64,000 bases of DNA from Tetrapisispora phaffii CBS 4417 (GCF_000236905.1 NC_016526.1:558001-622000), one strand, 5' to 3'; shown: positions 42,351-53,239, numbered from the stretch's first letter. Made by a program: numbers and translations. Notes: generated by a model from the letters alone, not told the origin.

Positions 42351-42588
42351 TGAATACTAGTTATATTATATGGATCTTCTAAACATGTAACTGCATATTA
42401 TAAAATATATGAGCACTTGAATATATTTTAGTTTGTAATATTATCCCCTTATTTAAAGAATTAACTATAGTCGCCAATTGGTGCTTATACGTACCAATTT
42501 ACATTTATATATGTCATTAAGAAAAACACACTTCTTTTTTTATTGGAGTACGTCAATATCTTTCTATTTTATACTAAGTCAGTTTTAC

Positions 42589-44742
42589 TTAAAACAAATC
42601 TAATAATTCTTGAGTGTTCGAAGACGTTTCCTGATCATGATTATCTTTCTTGTGAATATCTAAATCGTAAATTCCTTGCTCAATTGCACTTCCATCAGCA
42701 TTTGAATTAGTATTATTACCAAAGTTAAAAAGATCATCTAAATCGTCTAATGCGCTGGAATTCTGTATTGGATTGGAGTTATTTGAACTGTAATTATCGT
42801 CATTGTCGTTGTCATCGAAATCCAATAAGACCTCATCATTCATGTTGTATGCAAGTTCGTTTTTGGCTATATCCTTTAATTCGTCTAAATGTTTACCCCT
42901 GATGACTCTCTGGTGTTGCGCATATTTATTTTTATTGTCTACTTGTGGTTTTAGGGTTATGGAACTAATTGTAGAAAGTTCTCTCAACAATTTTTCCAAA
43001 ACATCTGGAGATAATTTATCCAACGTGCTAGCAATTTGTGGTAAGTTCATGGAACATAATTGTTTAACTAGTCCTTCAACATTAGGCATTGATAGACATC
43101 TCCAATACATCATAGCCAAATCTCTAACATCAATCTCATTTGTTTGATTTGTAGCCAATTCTAAAATGTTTTGTAGTATAGATCCTGGTAATTGCGAGTG
43201 CAATCTCACGATAGTCATCAATATCGATGTTTGTGTCAAAGGTTCCTCATGGACAAAATTGTCTACAAATATGCTAATTTTTTCTGTCAAAGAAGGAAAT
43301 TTAATTGGGTACTGTCCAAGTAGCCATATATAGTTACATTTTGCATCGTCTCTTTGTAACATTGAATCTGGATCGGACCAAGCATTTAAGATAGCACATA
43401 CACTAGTGATCATTTCATCATTAGTAGAACAATGTCTCAATAAATCACACATTGCTGAACAACACTCATCTTTGTAACTTTCTTGCCGTTCTTGAAAGTC
43501 AATTAAAATATCTAGCACTTTACTAACAAAAGTTTCATGTGAATATTTAATCCCTAACTGAGATAAAGCTTGAATTGAGCGTGACACGAATTCAGGTTCA
43601 AATTCCATGGTATATTCCTTTAGCTCGGATAATAGTAACTGACATTGCTTCGTATTTGCAGGATCAACTAATCTAACCATAATCTCGATCTTCTCTAATT
43701 TTACATACAGAGGATCATTGAATTTAACGTAGAATATTCTCAACTCTTTTGAAAGTAGTTCCGGATATTTTTCTAAGATAATTCTTATATTTTTCAATGC
43801 AATATATTGTAATTCCGGTGGTGTAGACATCAACGAAACTAAAGCAGATGTCATTTTCTTCATAATTACAGAATTGCTGGATTGTGGTTGTGTTAATTCT
43901 AAGTTTCTTATGATGACCTTTATTGTTGATAATACTACTGCAGGGTTAACATGTTGTAAATGAGCTGTAACTCTGTCTATAATTTGTTGGGCCTCTATAG
44001 AGTCCTTTGCCTGGTATTCTGTTAATGCTGTCAAAATTGTAATTCTTGCCCACTCGGTGCATTCATTCAATGCCAATAAATATTGGTTGACATGTGAGCT
44101 AATTAAATCAAGCAGTAACACTGCATCTGGATCCATTACGCTAATTTCAGTCAATGCAGCAGTAGCATTCGCTACCACCATAGGATTTGAGTCATCTAAT
44201 GCGGCAATTAAATCATCCAACACACCAATTTCAACACATAATTCTTTATTCAACTGAAATAATTTGGCAATACAAATGACAGCTGTCTTTCTCACATAAG
44301 GATTATCATCTTGTAAAGTTCGACGCAGCGGTATTTCGATATATTCTAAAATCTTGTCCACTCTGATCATACACATTGTTCTTATGGCCATGCAACGTAT
44401 CAATGGATTTGGGTCTTGTGCATCAGTAACAAAAGTGTTAACAACTAAAATACATAATTCTGGATGAGTTTCTGCATAATTCATGACATATAAATAGACT
44501 AACTTCTTTTGTTCAACATCATTTGTGGCAATATTCTTCACAACATCTGGAAATAATGAAGAAACATCTTTCCCCAGAGTCATTTGCTGGATAGTCTTTT
44601 TGATAGCATCCTTACGAGTCTGTGGATATTGGGACACTAAACCAGTTCTCAGTTCACCAAGCTCCCCCTTTTCAGAAATGCGCGGAGCAACTCTGATCGA
44701 GTCCTTGATGAACTTCTTAATTCGTTTATCTAATGGAGGCAT
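42589..44742 (-). CDS. APL2: Apl2, beta-adaptin of the AP-1 clathrin adaptor
   Basis: A 717-residue protein from the ATG at 44742 (S. cerevisiae Apl2, YKL135C, about 726). The helical adaptin trunk fills about 1-590 with the family start PPLDKRIKKFIKDSIRVAPR, then ELRTGLVSQYPQTRKDAIKK and NPYVRKTAVICIAKLF. A low-complexity Asp/Asn/Ser-rich hinge ends in the clathrin-box-like ELLDLF at the C-terminus; no ear domain is present. AP-1 sorts cargo between trans-Golgi and endosomes. OCT1 and MRPL31/CMC1, its neighbours on chromosome XI, are missing here. Confidence 0.94.
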   Translation of the reverse strand: MPPLDKRIKKFIKDSIRVAPRISEKGELGELRTGLVSQYPQTRKDAIKKTIQQMTLGKDVSSLFPDVVKNIATNDVEQKKLVYLYVMNYAETHPELCILVVNTFVTDAQDPNPLIRCMAIRTMCMIRVDKILEYIEIPLRRTLQDDNPYVRKTAVICIAKLFQLNKELCVEIGVLDDLIAALDDSNPMVVANATAALTEISVMDPDAVLLLDLISSHVNQYLLALNECTEWARITILTALTEYQAKDSIEAQQIIDRVTAHLQHVNPAVVLSTIKVIIRNLELTQPQSSNSVIMKKMTSALVSLMSTPPELQYIALKNIRIILEKYPELLSKELRIFYVKFNDPLYVKLEKIEIMVRLVDPANTKQCQLLLSELKEYTMEFEPEFVSRSIQALSQLGIKYSHETFVSKVLDILIDFQERQESYKDECCSAMCDLLRHCSTNDEMITSVCAILNAWSDPDSMLQRDDAKCNYIWLLGQYPIKFPSLTEKISIFVDNFVHEEPLTQTSILMTIVRLHSQLPGSILQNILELATNQTNEIDVRDLAMMYWRCLSMPNVEGLVKQLCSMNLPQIASTLDKLSPDVLEKLLRELSTISSITLKPQVDNKNKYAQHQRVIRGKHLDELKDIAKNELAYNMNDEVLLDFDDNDNDDNYSSNNSNPIQNSSALDDLDDLFNFGNNTNSNADGSAIEQGIYDLDIHKKDNHDQETSSNTQELLDLF

Positions 44743-46130
44743 TGTCAATAGTGCTGTAATACCAACTCAATATGTTATCACCCTATCTATTCTTTTTTTT
44801 TTAGATTGTCCGTTTTGAAAACAATATACCTATGCAATTGAATCTTTATCAATAGAACTCCCAAACAACTTAAGTACTACAATTGACCTACTTTGGTTGA
44901 TGGCAATGACCTTATATAAATGGGTTCCAGCATATTAATTTCTATCGATAATATAGTTATTTAATGATTCTTATTACTATTTCCATGGCCTGCCTATTAT
45001 AAATTTAAAAACAAATGGCTTAACGGGACCAGACCGCCGGGTAACAAGATCACAGCATAGACGTCAGTGATATAAAGTGTCAGTAATTATGTTATTGGCG
45101 AGATGAAGGAAACAAGAGGCAGGCTAGTTTATGAAGTCGGCTAGAATTGGATATATTAGTAGGTGGGTTAATGAAACTTAACGGCCTTAGAGAGGCAAAA
45201 GGTTCCCATTTGAAAGTGTGATTAATTTAACTTAAAGAAGAAGTGAACTCTCTTCGGGGAGAACATGAATAGTGGAGGCATAGTGCAAGTTACAAGGTAC
45301 AGTTTTCATATTTGCTATGTTTTTTAAAACCAACGGTGTATTGATAAGTTCGGTTGCTACTCATGAATCTGTATATCTGCAAACCTGAGTGCGGTTAAGC
45401 CAACACCAACAGAACATCTGCAATGAGAAACAGAGAATAGTTAAGATAAATTATTAATCGATATATATATAAGCAGTGTTATAGCAACAATGCCTACATC
45501 ATCCGCTAAGTAGACAAAGTAAATGAAAACAGGACAGGTTGCAATTTTTGTCTACGTACATTTAAATACCGTAACCAAAATTCCAGTATAAAAAAAGATG
45601 CAGTAACAATCATCTCGATATGGTGCGCCAGATAGGACAGGTTATGACTAATGGCCATGTACAGGCTAGAATAGACAGTGCTCAGAAAAACGCAACCTTC
45701 TATCACCGGAGATGTATGTTATTGCTGAACCCAGTCAGACGTGTTGCTGTATCGGAAATAGTGAGTAACAAGTGTCATCGACTGGGATCCATACGTTCCT
45801 TCGTATCTATTTCAAACCAACACCACTTGGTCAATAAGCTTGTGATAACTTGGCCAAAGGAGAGTTCTTGGTGGCGGAAACAATGTCATTTCAACCACCT
45901 ATGCTGGCGTTGAGCTCTAAGAATCCTATTTCCAATAACCATACTGGAAGAATAGTCTGCACTCTCGATTACTGTCACAGCACTTACTGTCACAGCAATT
46001 GCTGTCGTTTCGAAACCATAATATCCCAAGCGCTCTGTCACGAATCCAGTTGGGCAATTATCGTGTCTTTTTGTTGCAAAAGCTCAACTTTTTGGAATAT
46101 TTTGTCGTTAAAAATAAATTGGCCAGTGTG

Positions 46131-46143
46131 GTGTGTGGGTGTT
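46131..46143 (-). promoter_or_regulatory. Rap1-type site upstream of ASC1
   Basis: On the minus strand the sequence reads AACACCCACACAC, a close match to the Rap1 consensus, about 350 bases before ASC1. Rap1 drives ribosomal-protein genes, with which ASC1 is co-expressed. Binding is inferred. Confidence 0.6.
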
Positions 46144-46317
46144 AAACTACACATTTTTCGAAAATAATGCAGTCACTCGGAAATGTGCTGACAGCTTCGC
46201 GCAAAAAGCTTCAAAACCCGGACACCATCGAAGAAACATCTGGTCCGGTTCATGATAATTTTGGTAGTAAGGACCATCGATGACCTAACTCTTACAGACA
46301 AATTATGGATTTTGTCA

Positions 46318-46350
46318 ATTGTCAATTGAAAATGTTTTTCAATTGACAAT
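46318..46350. repeat. 15-base perfect inverted repeat upstream of ASC1
   Basis: Arm 46318-46332 is the exact reverse complement of 46336-46350 around a three-base centre. CAATTG recurs in both arms and again just outside (46311-46317, 46353-46359). It lies about 140 bases before the ASC1 start. Confidence 0.93.
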
Positions 46351-46490
46351 TCCAATTGAATGAAGAATACTTATACAACTCTATATTTAACAGTTGGCTG
46401 TATATCTGTAAGTAACATCTCTTTACAATTTTGTTCACTATTTTTCTTTATGTAACGATCCAATAACCAGCTCCACATACATATAAAATC

Positions 46491-47811
46491 ATGTCTACTG
46501 AAATTTTAGTTTTAAGAGGTACCTTAGAAGGTCACAACGGTTGGGTCACTTCCCTAGCCACCTCCGCTGGTCAACCAAACTTATTGGTCTCTGCTTCCAG
46601 AGATAAGACTTTGATCTCCTGGAAGTTAACTGGTGATGACCAACAATACGGTGTCCCAGTCAGATCTTTCAAGGGTCACAACCACATCGTTCAAGACTGT
46701 GCTTTAACTGCTGACGGTGCTTATGCTCTATCTGCTTCTTGGGATAAGACTTTAAGATTATGGAACGTTGCCACTGGTGAAACTTATCAAAGATTCACCG
46801 GTCACAAGTCCGATGTTATGTCTGTTGCCATTGACAGAAAGGCTTCCATGATCATTTCTGGTTCCAGAGATAAGACAATCAAAGTCTGGTCCATCAAGGG
46901 TGACTGTTTAGCCACTTTATTAGGTCACAACGACTGGGTTTCCCAAGTCAGAGTTGCTCCAAATGAGAAGCAAGAAGATGACAATGTCACTTTGATCTCT
47001 GCTGGTTCCGACAAAATGGTTAAGGTATGTTAAATTTTATTTTTTTATTGCTCTTTGATGTGAATTACTACAAGATGGATGATTTTAGTTTTACTAAGTT
47101 TTAAAATGTAATCGTCAATGAGGGTTATTATTTGATATTACATATGATGTATTCTTATATTTGCTACTTCGGAGAAGGTTTACCTTCAATGAGACATACT
47201 TATAATCACCAAGATCTCTGATGTACAAAATATCAATAATATCTTTTCTTTGATATCGGAACTAACATTAATGCAAAACTATTGAATCGAAGATCTTATA
47301 TATTCATGAGTTAACTTGTAACAATTTTACTAACAATTATTATTCTAATAATAATCTTTATTATTATTAATATCTGATATTACTTTAGGCCTGGAACATC
47401 AACCAATTCCAAATCGAAGCTGATTTCGTTGGTCACAACAACTACATCAACTCTATCACTGCTTCTCCAGACGGAAGTTTAGTTGCTTCTGCTGGTAAGG
47501 ATGGTGACATCATGTTATGGAACTTAAAGCAAAAGACTCCATTATACACCTTGAGTGCTCAAGATGAAGTTTTCGCTTTAGCTTTCTCTCCAAACAGATA
47601 CTGGTTAACTGCTGCCACTGCTACTGGTATTAAGGTCTACTCTCTAGAAGACGAGGTCTTAATTGACGAATTGAAGCCAGAATTCACTGGTTACAACAAG
47701 GCTGCTGAACCACATGCTGTCTCTTTAACCTGGTCTGCTGATGGTCAAACCTTATTTGCTGGTTACACTGACAACATCATCAGAGTCTGGCAAGTCATGA
47801 CCTCTAACTAA
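46491..47811 (+). CDS. ASC1: Asc1/RACK1, 40S ribosome-associated WD40 protein (two exons)
   Basis: Exon 1 is 46491-47024 and exon 2 is 47389-47811, giving 318 residues (S. cerevisiae Asc1, 319). Splice signals are clear: donor GTATGT at 47025-47030, branch site TACTAAC at 47328-47334, acceptor TAG ending at 47388. The join restores [16 protein letters not shown]. The protein is a seven-bladed WD40 propeller ([54 protein letters not shown] at the end). It sits at the head of the small subunit, links signalling to translation and aids quality control. Codon use is strongly biased toward preferred yeast codons, as in RPL15. The intron hosts snR24. Equivalent of YMR116C. Confidence 0.97.
47142..47225 (+). 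ncRNA. snR24: snR24 (U24) C/D box snoRNA in the ASC1 intron
   Basis: Inside the ASC1 intron, a C-box-like AUGAUGU (47146-47152) and a D box CUGA (47218-47221) bracket sequence closely resembling yeast snR24. There is an AUAUUUGCUACUUC guide region (from about 47158), a short internal hairpin (GAAGG 47174-47178 with CCUUC 47183-47187), the C'-region AAUGAGACAUAC, and AUCACCAAGAUCU just before the D box. snR24 directs 2'-O-methylation of 25S rRNA. The same host intron is used in S. cerevisiae. Ends are set a few bases outside the boxes and are approximate. Confidence 0.92.
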
Positions 47812-48050
47812 GTTTAGATGGCCCCTCATGTATAATTCCCGTAAATTATTAACTAATATCATATTCTATAAATCAATAAACAAAGTAAAATTTTAACTGA
47901 CAATGTATAATTATATACACCATAAGAAATAAGGAAAAATAATACGAATTGGATGTGATATTCATAAGAATATACCATATTAACATACAATTATATACAT
48001 GCAGTAAATAGACATTTATAGTATTATAAAATATTTACTGAGAGAGTTGT

Positions 48051-49508
48051 TTAATTATTTTCCTGGGTAATCTTCTGTTTAGCCTTATAAACTTTCTCTA
48101 ATTCGCCGTCTGCCTCTTTGATTAATTCAAAGAAGTCTATCTCTTTTGCCATCCCAACAGAATCTTTCAATAGTCTTTCTGCTTTAGCCAAAGCACCTGA
48201 ATGCAAATTCAACACTCCAAGACCGTATGTTGATAATGCAATCGCTTGGGATGCTGATGGATCAAGTTGCTCAGAAGCTTTGAACCTCAATTTATTATTT
48301 TTCTTAGCAAATTGTACAACACTGTCATAACATTCTGTAGCCATCTTTAAACACGTATCCCTACTTTTATTTAAAGTTCTTAAAGCGCTGATTACAGGCT
48401 TATCATTCTCTAATTGTTTGTCTGTTTTGATTTTTTCGTTTATATTGTAAATGTCAGCTTCATATTTCTCAGATTGCAAATATAACAATGAACCTAAGTT
48501 TGCTTGTGACAATAGAATTTGCCCTGGCGGCATGTCAGCCATTACCATCCACTCGACAGTCGTCATTTTGCAGCTCAATGCAGCTGATAAATCTTTAGAA
48601 GATAAACAATATGCTGTATACAAATCTCTTGCTGTAAAGTATTCCTCTTTGAATGGTTCCCACGCACTGCTATTTTTCTGCAGATCCAAAATCATGTAGC
48701 CCTCATCATTCAGTTTGATGTTGTCAGTATTGACAACTGGTTTGAATACCTTATCTTCTAAAACCTTGCCTTGTGAGGCCAATTTAATCCTTTCTTGTCT
48801 CTTCTCAAAGAATTTCTTTAATTCCTGCGATCTTGTTAAAATTTCTTCTTGAGCTAATAACAAATGAGCTAACAAATTCCTTTTACCTATAACTAAGTCC
48901 TTATTAGTTTCTAACGATTTAATTAAGACTCGCAAGTCTCTCCTAACCATATCTGGTCTCTTATCCACAGGGACCTTCCCAGGTTCGCTCAAGGCTTCAT
49001 AATAACGATATAATAATTCATTGTAAAGTGTATTAGCTTCATCGTACATAGCCAATTTTTCGTACATTTCTGCTATTTTCAATTCAATACCTGTGTATTC
49101 ATCACTTAGCGGATCCAATCCCTTTTTATTTGCTTCTTCAATAGCCTCAATATAATATTTAATTGCTTTCCCATAATTAAAATTCTCTTTATCGCTCTCT
49201 TCCCATAATCCCTTTCTCAATATCGAAGCCACTGATTTTGGGAATGTATTGTGTGGCCAATAGACATACCAAACGTAAAATGATAAAGCACCAAAACCAA
49301 GTAATGATAATACCCATTTCTGAATTCTTTGATTTTTCTGTAATTGGAGTTGTTGAAGCTGTTGTTGTTCTTGACTTAAACCTAACCTTGAGTTGGATAT
49401 ACTCCTGCCTACCCTCAAATACTTGTTAAATTGGGAACCTGGCCTTCTCATCATATTCGAGATGGCAAATTGTCTCCTTATCACACCTCTATAAGCTCCG
49501 GTTAACAT
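48051..49508 (-). CDS. MGR3: Mgr3, adaptor of the mitochondrial i-AAA protease
   Basis: A 485-residue protein from the ATG at 49508, or slightly shorter if a later Met is used (S. cerevisiae Mgr3, YMR115W, 501; ohnolog YKL133C). The basic Arg-rich N-terminus is a likely mitochondrial targeting signal. It is followed by one membrane span (WVLSLLGFGALSFYVWYVYW, about 62-82) and a helical TPR-like soluble part (about 100-470). Mgr3 with Mgr1 presents substrates to Yme1 in the inner membrane. Confidence 0.9.
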   Translation of the reverse strand: MLTGAYRGVIRRQFAISNMMRRPGSQFNKYLRVGRSISNSRLGLSQEQQQLQQLQLQKNQRIQKWVLSLLGFGALSFYVWYVYWPHNTFPKSVASILRKGLWEESDKENFNYGKAIKYYIEAIEEANKKGLDPLSDEYTGIELKIAEMYEKLAMYDEANTLYNELLYRYYEALSEPGKVPVDKRPDMVRRDLRVLIKSLETNKDLVIGKRNLLAHLLLAQEEILTRSQELKKFFEKRQERIKLASQGKVLEDKVFKPVVNTDNIKLNDEGYMILDLQKNSSAWEPFKEEYFTARDLYTAYCLSSKDLSAALSCKMTTVEWMVMADMPPGQILLSQANLGSLLYLQSEKYEADIYNINEKIKTDKQLENDKPVISALRTLNKSRDTCLKMATECYDSVVQFAKKNNKLRFKASEQLDPSASQAIALSTYGLGVLNLHSGALAKAERLLKDSVGMAKEIDFFELIKEADGELEKVYKAKQKITQENN

Positions 49509-49898
49509 GATTTCAATTTTACTTAACACTGGGAGTCGCCCTTTGAATTTTGTTCTTTCAAGTTATAACCAATATAACGACCACGAGTTTGCTTGAAAAG
49601 AATTTATATTCGTGGAATTCTAATAGTTTAGTCAACTGCTCCCACTAAGATGATTACAACACAACTATATAGTATCCTTTTCAAATGACTCTAATCGAAT
49701 AAATGTCTTTATAATCGTTGTTATAACAAGGAAAACTATTTCTAAAAGAACGGAAGAGTCTAAAATTAAAAAAGGGCCCTTTATTGATCAGAAGAGGTTT
49801 AAATGAAATGTTTCCCAAAAGGCATAGAATGTATCAATTCATAAGGATTCTGAGTGTGGCATCAGACTCATTAGGTTGACAATATATATAACAAGGAA
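49509..49898. other. Divergent intergenic, MGR3 / YMR114C
   Basis: AT-rich shared promoter; nothing recognised. Confidence 0.5.
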
Positions 49899-50943
49899 AT
49901 GTGTGGGAGATATGCGTTGGGATTCAATGGCAAGGATTTATTTACTCAAGTGGGGTTATTCAATTTAGAGATCATCAACGATAGCAATGAGGATGCTGAT
50001 AAAAAAACTAGCCAATAATAATACCTCGTCAACTGTAGGAACTGAATCCTCTAATACAGGTATCTTTGAGGCTAACTATAATCTGGCACCAAGCGCCTAT
50101 GGAGCAGTTTACCGTGCTGATTTAGATGGAAATAAGTTGAGTTATATGAAATGGGGATTAATTCCACAATGGGTTGGCGATCTCAGTACATTCAAAGCAA
50201 ACAAGACTTTCAATGCTAGAGAGGAACACTTGCTGGACAGCAAAATGTGGAAGCCTTGTGTTAATTATAAGAGATGTGCAGTGCCCATAAGTGGTTACTA
50301 TGAGTGGAGAACCATTAATAAGGCAAAGACTCCATATTATATAACCAGGAAAGACGGTAAATTGATGTTTTTAGCTGGACTGTATGATCATAACAGAGCT
50401 TATGATTTTTACTCGTTTACTATAGTAACAAACACCGCCCCCAAAGAACTAGAATGGTTACACCAACGTATGCCTGTAGTATTAGAACCTGGCACCCTCG
50501 AATGGGACAGTTGGTTTGATCATGATAAGCATGAATGGTCCGAACCTGAATTGAACAAAACCTTGAAAGCCACCTACAATTCTGACAGTTTGTTTTGTTA
50601 TCAAGTTTCAAAAGACGTCAACAAAGTCGAGAACAAAGGTGCTAGATTAATAAAGCCCATTCTCAAAGAGGATAAGAAAACTTATGATGCAATAAAAAAA
50701 GAGGAGTCTATGAAGCTAGAAGACTCTGAAAATATATCGTTATCCCAAATGTCAGACGAGGAAAAGAATGAATCAATGAAACAAGAATCATCTACAAATT
50801 CAGAAGAAACAGAAAAGGTAAAAAGAGAAGACAGGAGTTTATCATCTCAATCGTCAGACGATACAAAGTCGAAGAAGCCCCCCAAAAAGAGGCAGAGCAT
50901 AGAGGATAGGTTACGTAGTTCCACAAAGAAGCATAAAACTTAG
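49899..50943 (+). CDS. YMR114C: SRAP-domain protein (YMR114C/HMCES family), frame interrupted
   Basis: HMCES/YedK-type SRAP proteins link covalently to abasic sites in single-stranded DNA through Cys2. The ATG at 49899 gives MCGRYALGFNGKDLF, with the invariant MCGR start and catalytic Cys2. That frame ends 39 codons on, while the long frame with the rest of the domain (NLAPSAYGAVYR, KTFNAREEHLL, PISGYYEWR, LHQRMPVVLEP) lies one base away. The two join if the A-run at 50001-50007 is six instead of seven bases, giving 347 residues (S. cerevisiae 368). A start at the downstream ATG (49987) would lose Cys2. The C-terminal tail is charged and disordered with basic clusters. Either a sequence error or a real lesion; the coordinates span both parts. 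Confidence 0.85.
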
Positions 50944-51414
50944 TGAACTATCTAGTACAATCGAATAATTATAAAAAAATAACAATATTAATCTTCCTCA
51001 TTCACGTTGCTTCCAAAAACCAAACCAACACAGACCTCAAAAACCATGCTATCAACACCAGATAGCTATCAGAAAGCAATGCATAAGTCTATAAACGTAT
51101 ATATACTTTATAATCGTTAATTAACTCAATAACATCTTATTTATTTACTGACATATCTTAATGGTAAGGACCAAAAAACAAAATCTAAAAACTCGACATT
51201 GTTACTTAAAAGAAAGATGAAACTTCTTACGATTTGTTATATAATGAAAGAGGGTATATTGTAATACGTTGATTTAGCTGGGTAGCGATTGTGTATATTA
51301 CACAGAGTAGTTTAACTAGTTGGAATCCTGTTCGTTTTAACTCACTGTTACTATAGCTAAACGGAGCTGAACAATAAATCTTCATTTTAACACGACAATA
51401 AACCAATAGATATA
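50944..51414. other. Intergenic, YMR114C to MED11
   Basis: FOL3/RMA1, expected near here in the ancestral order, is absent. No relic of it, RNA gene or repeat is evident to me. Confidence 0.5.
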
Positions 51415-51756
51415 ATGCAATCAGAGTACGTTCAAGAGAGACTAGCGTCTTTGAATAAGGTGGATGATAAACTATGTTCTCTGTTGAAAGAGGTATCGCA
51501 AATGGTTTACACATTTTCTGAACTGAAAAGAGGTAATGAGACATTGAAACCGAATTTTAATGAACATATTAAAGAGTTTTTTGATACTCTTGATTCTGCT
51601 ACATCAAGTCTGCATAAAGAAATTGAATTGCTAGATGAAAATACAGGTACCAGGGTGTTACCAATTAATGTAAATAAGAAAGCATTGGGGCAGGATACCG
51701 AGAAGATGAAAGAACAGATGCAATTATTGAAGGTACTACTTCAATCTGACAAATAG
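51415..51756 (+). CDS. MED11: Med11, Mediator head subunit
   Basis: A 113-residue protein (S. cerevisiae Med11, YMR112C, about 115-131). It has a helical N-terminal half (YVQERLASLNKVDDKLCSLL), the ELKRGNETLKP segment, and the highly conserved LLDENTGTRVLPINVNKKAL followed by GQDTEKM (about 73-100). Med11 forms a four-helix bundle with Med22 in the head module and contacts general transcription factors. It is intronless and within the usual size. Confidence 0.95.
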   Translation: MQSEYVQERLASLNKVDDKLCSLLKEVSQMVYTFSELKRGNETLKPNFNEHIKEFFDTLDSATSSLHKEIELLDENTGTRVLPINVNKKALGQDTEKMKEQMQLLKVLLQSDK

Positions 51757-52050
51757 CATAAAATTCTACAAAAATCAATTTGAAGAGATATCAACAATAG
51801 TTATGTTCATAGTTGTGTGTACATATATATATTCTCTTATGGGGTAGCATGTTTTTATGAAGGCTATGGATATCATTAGTGAACATTTAGGAAGAAGTAA
51901 TAGAAGAAAAATGTCATTTATTTATATATAAAGAATGAAATTATATTAAATAGTCAGTCCCACATGGTTTTATTATAATAAAATATTATTCAAAGGGTAT
52001 TATTAAACAAAATATGCAAATATGTTCGCTTTATATTGTGAATAATCAAT
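51757..52050. other. Intergenic, MED11 / SHE2 convergent 3' ends
   Basis: AT-rich; only presumed 3'-end signals. Confidence 0.5.
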
Positions 52051-52794
52051 CTACTTGTTGGCTTTCTTTTCAGAGTTTTCGATCCACACAACAACAGATT
52101 GATCAAATTGGTTAGTCAATGCAGATATAGACCCAGATAATACTTCGGACCATTGTAGAGCCAATGTCTCGTATTCTTCTATGTCTTCAACGGGAGTAAC
52201 TTCTGTTAAGAAAATATTGTCGGTTTCTTCCAAATCAACATTATCCTCGATTGCACATTTTAACGAGAATTGGATAATTTCTATTTGTAATAATTCATCA
52301 TTGATAGAGATGGATTCCATCATCCATTGGACGAATTTGATAAAACAATTGTAACTTTCTTCAATTCTACTGATAGTGTCATCTGGTAATGTTAGATTAA
52401 AGTTCAATGTTTTCGAAACAATTTCTGATTGTAACGATCTAGTTAAATAGTAGTTTAGTATATCAATAGTTTCTAAAACTTTCAAATAAAATGCACTGAT
52501 TTCTCTAACTACTGATTCAACAGGTACACTACACTCAGCATTCGCAGGATCTGAGAACTCAAAATTTGAAAGTCTATCATTGTAAAACCTCAACTTTTTA
52601 ACATATTTAATCAGGGTGGATCTTTCAAATCTTAAAGTAGAAATTTTACGAAGTATGCCAATAAATTTATTGAGCACATGAACATAACTAGAAATATACA
52701 CAGAGAAAAGATCCTTAATCTCCATAAAGATACTATGGAGTTCAGGTGTCAATTCTAACTCAACATATTGTTCATTGTCACTAGCAGCTGTCAT
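52051..52794 (-). CDS. SHE2: She2, RNA-binding protein for mRNA localisation
   Basis: A 247-residue protein (S. cerevisiae She2, YKL130C, 246). Strongly conserved stretches are YVHVLNKFIGILRKISTLRF with RSTLIKYVKKLRFYND (about 38-72, the basic RNA-binding helical region) and LNYYLTRSLQSEIVSKTLN (about 123-141), then FVQWMMESI and ETDNIFL. She2 is an all-helical dimer/tetramer that binds zip-code elements of bud-localised mRNAs such as ASH1 and couples them via She3 to Myo4. In S. cerevisiae it is near MYO3 on chromosome XI; here HFD1 (chromosome XIII) lies between it and the myosin. Confidence 0.95.
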   Translation of the reverse strand: MTAASDNEQYVELELTPELHSIFMEIKDLFSVYISSYVHVLNKFIGILRKISTLRFERSTLIKYVKKLRFYNDRLSNFEFSDPANAECSVPVESVVREISAFYLKVLETIDILNYYLTRSLQSEIVSKTLNFNLTLPDDTISRIEESYNCFIKFVQWMMESISINDELLQIEIIQFSLKCAIEDNVDLEETDNIFLTEVTPVEDIEEYETLALQWSEVLSGSISALTNQFDQSVVVWIENSEKKANK

Positions 52795-53239
52795 CTTGAG
52801 TTTGTTTCTTGTGATGGATCAAAAATCGTGACGATCGTTAAACGATATTTTATCAATGCAAAATGGGGGAATAGCTTCGAGTTGCAACTCAGTAAAAAGA
52901 AAATCAATTGGAAATAGTTTGGAATTTAACCAATCAAACCTTATTTAACCAGCTAGAGGCAACCTTCACCACACGTAACATGATCCATCTCATATTTTAA
53001 ATCAGCAAACTCTTGTTTATATAGTCTAGAAAGAGATCAGATCTTACATATTTCTACAAAATATCCGGAATATGCGATAAAAGGTTGCCTTAAAATATTA
53101 TAGTGGATTTTACTTTTGTAGCTAAGTTTAAAATGATTATCTTTAGAGTTGGAGTTGTTATTAGTGTTCAATGAGCCTCATAGATGTCTATATATTGAAT
53201 AGTGATACGTTCAAATACAATTGTAAAGTTTAATTGGTG
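52795..53239. other. Divergent intergenic, SHE2 / HFD1
   Basis: Shared promoter, AT-rich; EUC1 (YMR111C), expected here on the chromosome XIII side, is absent. No other feature recognised. Confidence 0.5.

Larger units (their letters stand above)
44743..46490. promoter_or_regulatory. Long divergent intergenic APL2 / ASC1
   Basis: The largest gap between genes in the left and middle of the window (1.75 kb). It holds a Reb1 site CGGGTAAC (45038-45045), two copies of TTACTGTCACAGCA (45969-45982, 45984-45997), a Rap1-type site (46131-46143) and an inverted repeat (46318-46350). Open frames inside it are short, overlapping on both strands and lack family resemblance, so I treat it as non-coding. 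Its second half probably is the promoter of the highly expressed ASC1. Confidence 0.55.

Noticed and set aside
45506..46355. Several overlapping small ORFs (60-105 codons) on both strands between APL2 and ASC1
   Set aside because: They overlap each other, have low-complexity or random composition and match no expected neighbour (OCT1, CMC1, MRPL31).
49987..50943. Downstream ATG as the true start of the SRAP gene
   Set aside because: It would remove the invariant MCGR start and catalytic Cys2, which are present 88 bases upstream in the adjacent frame.
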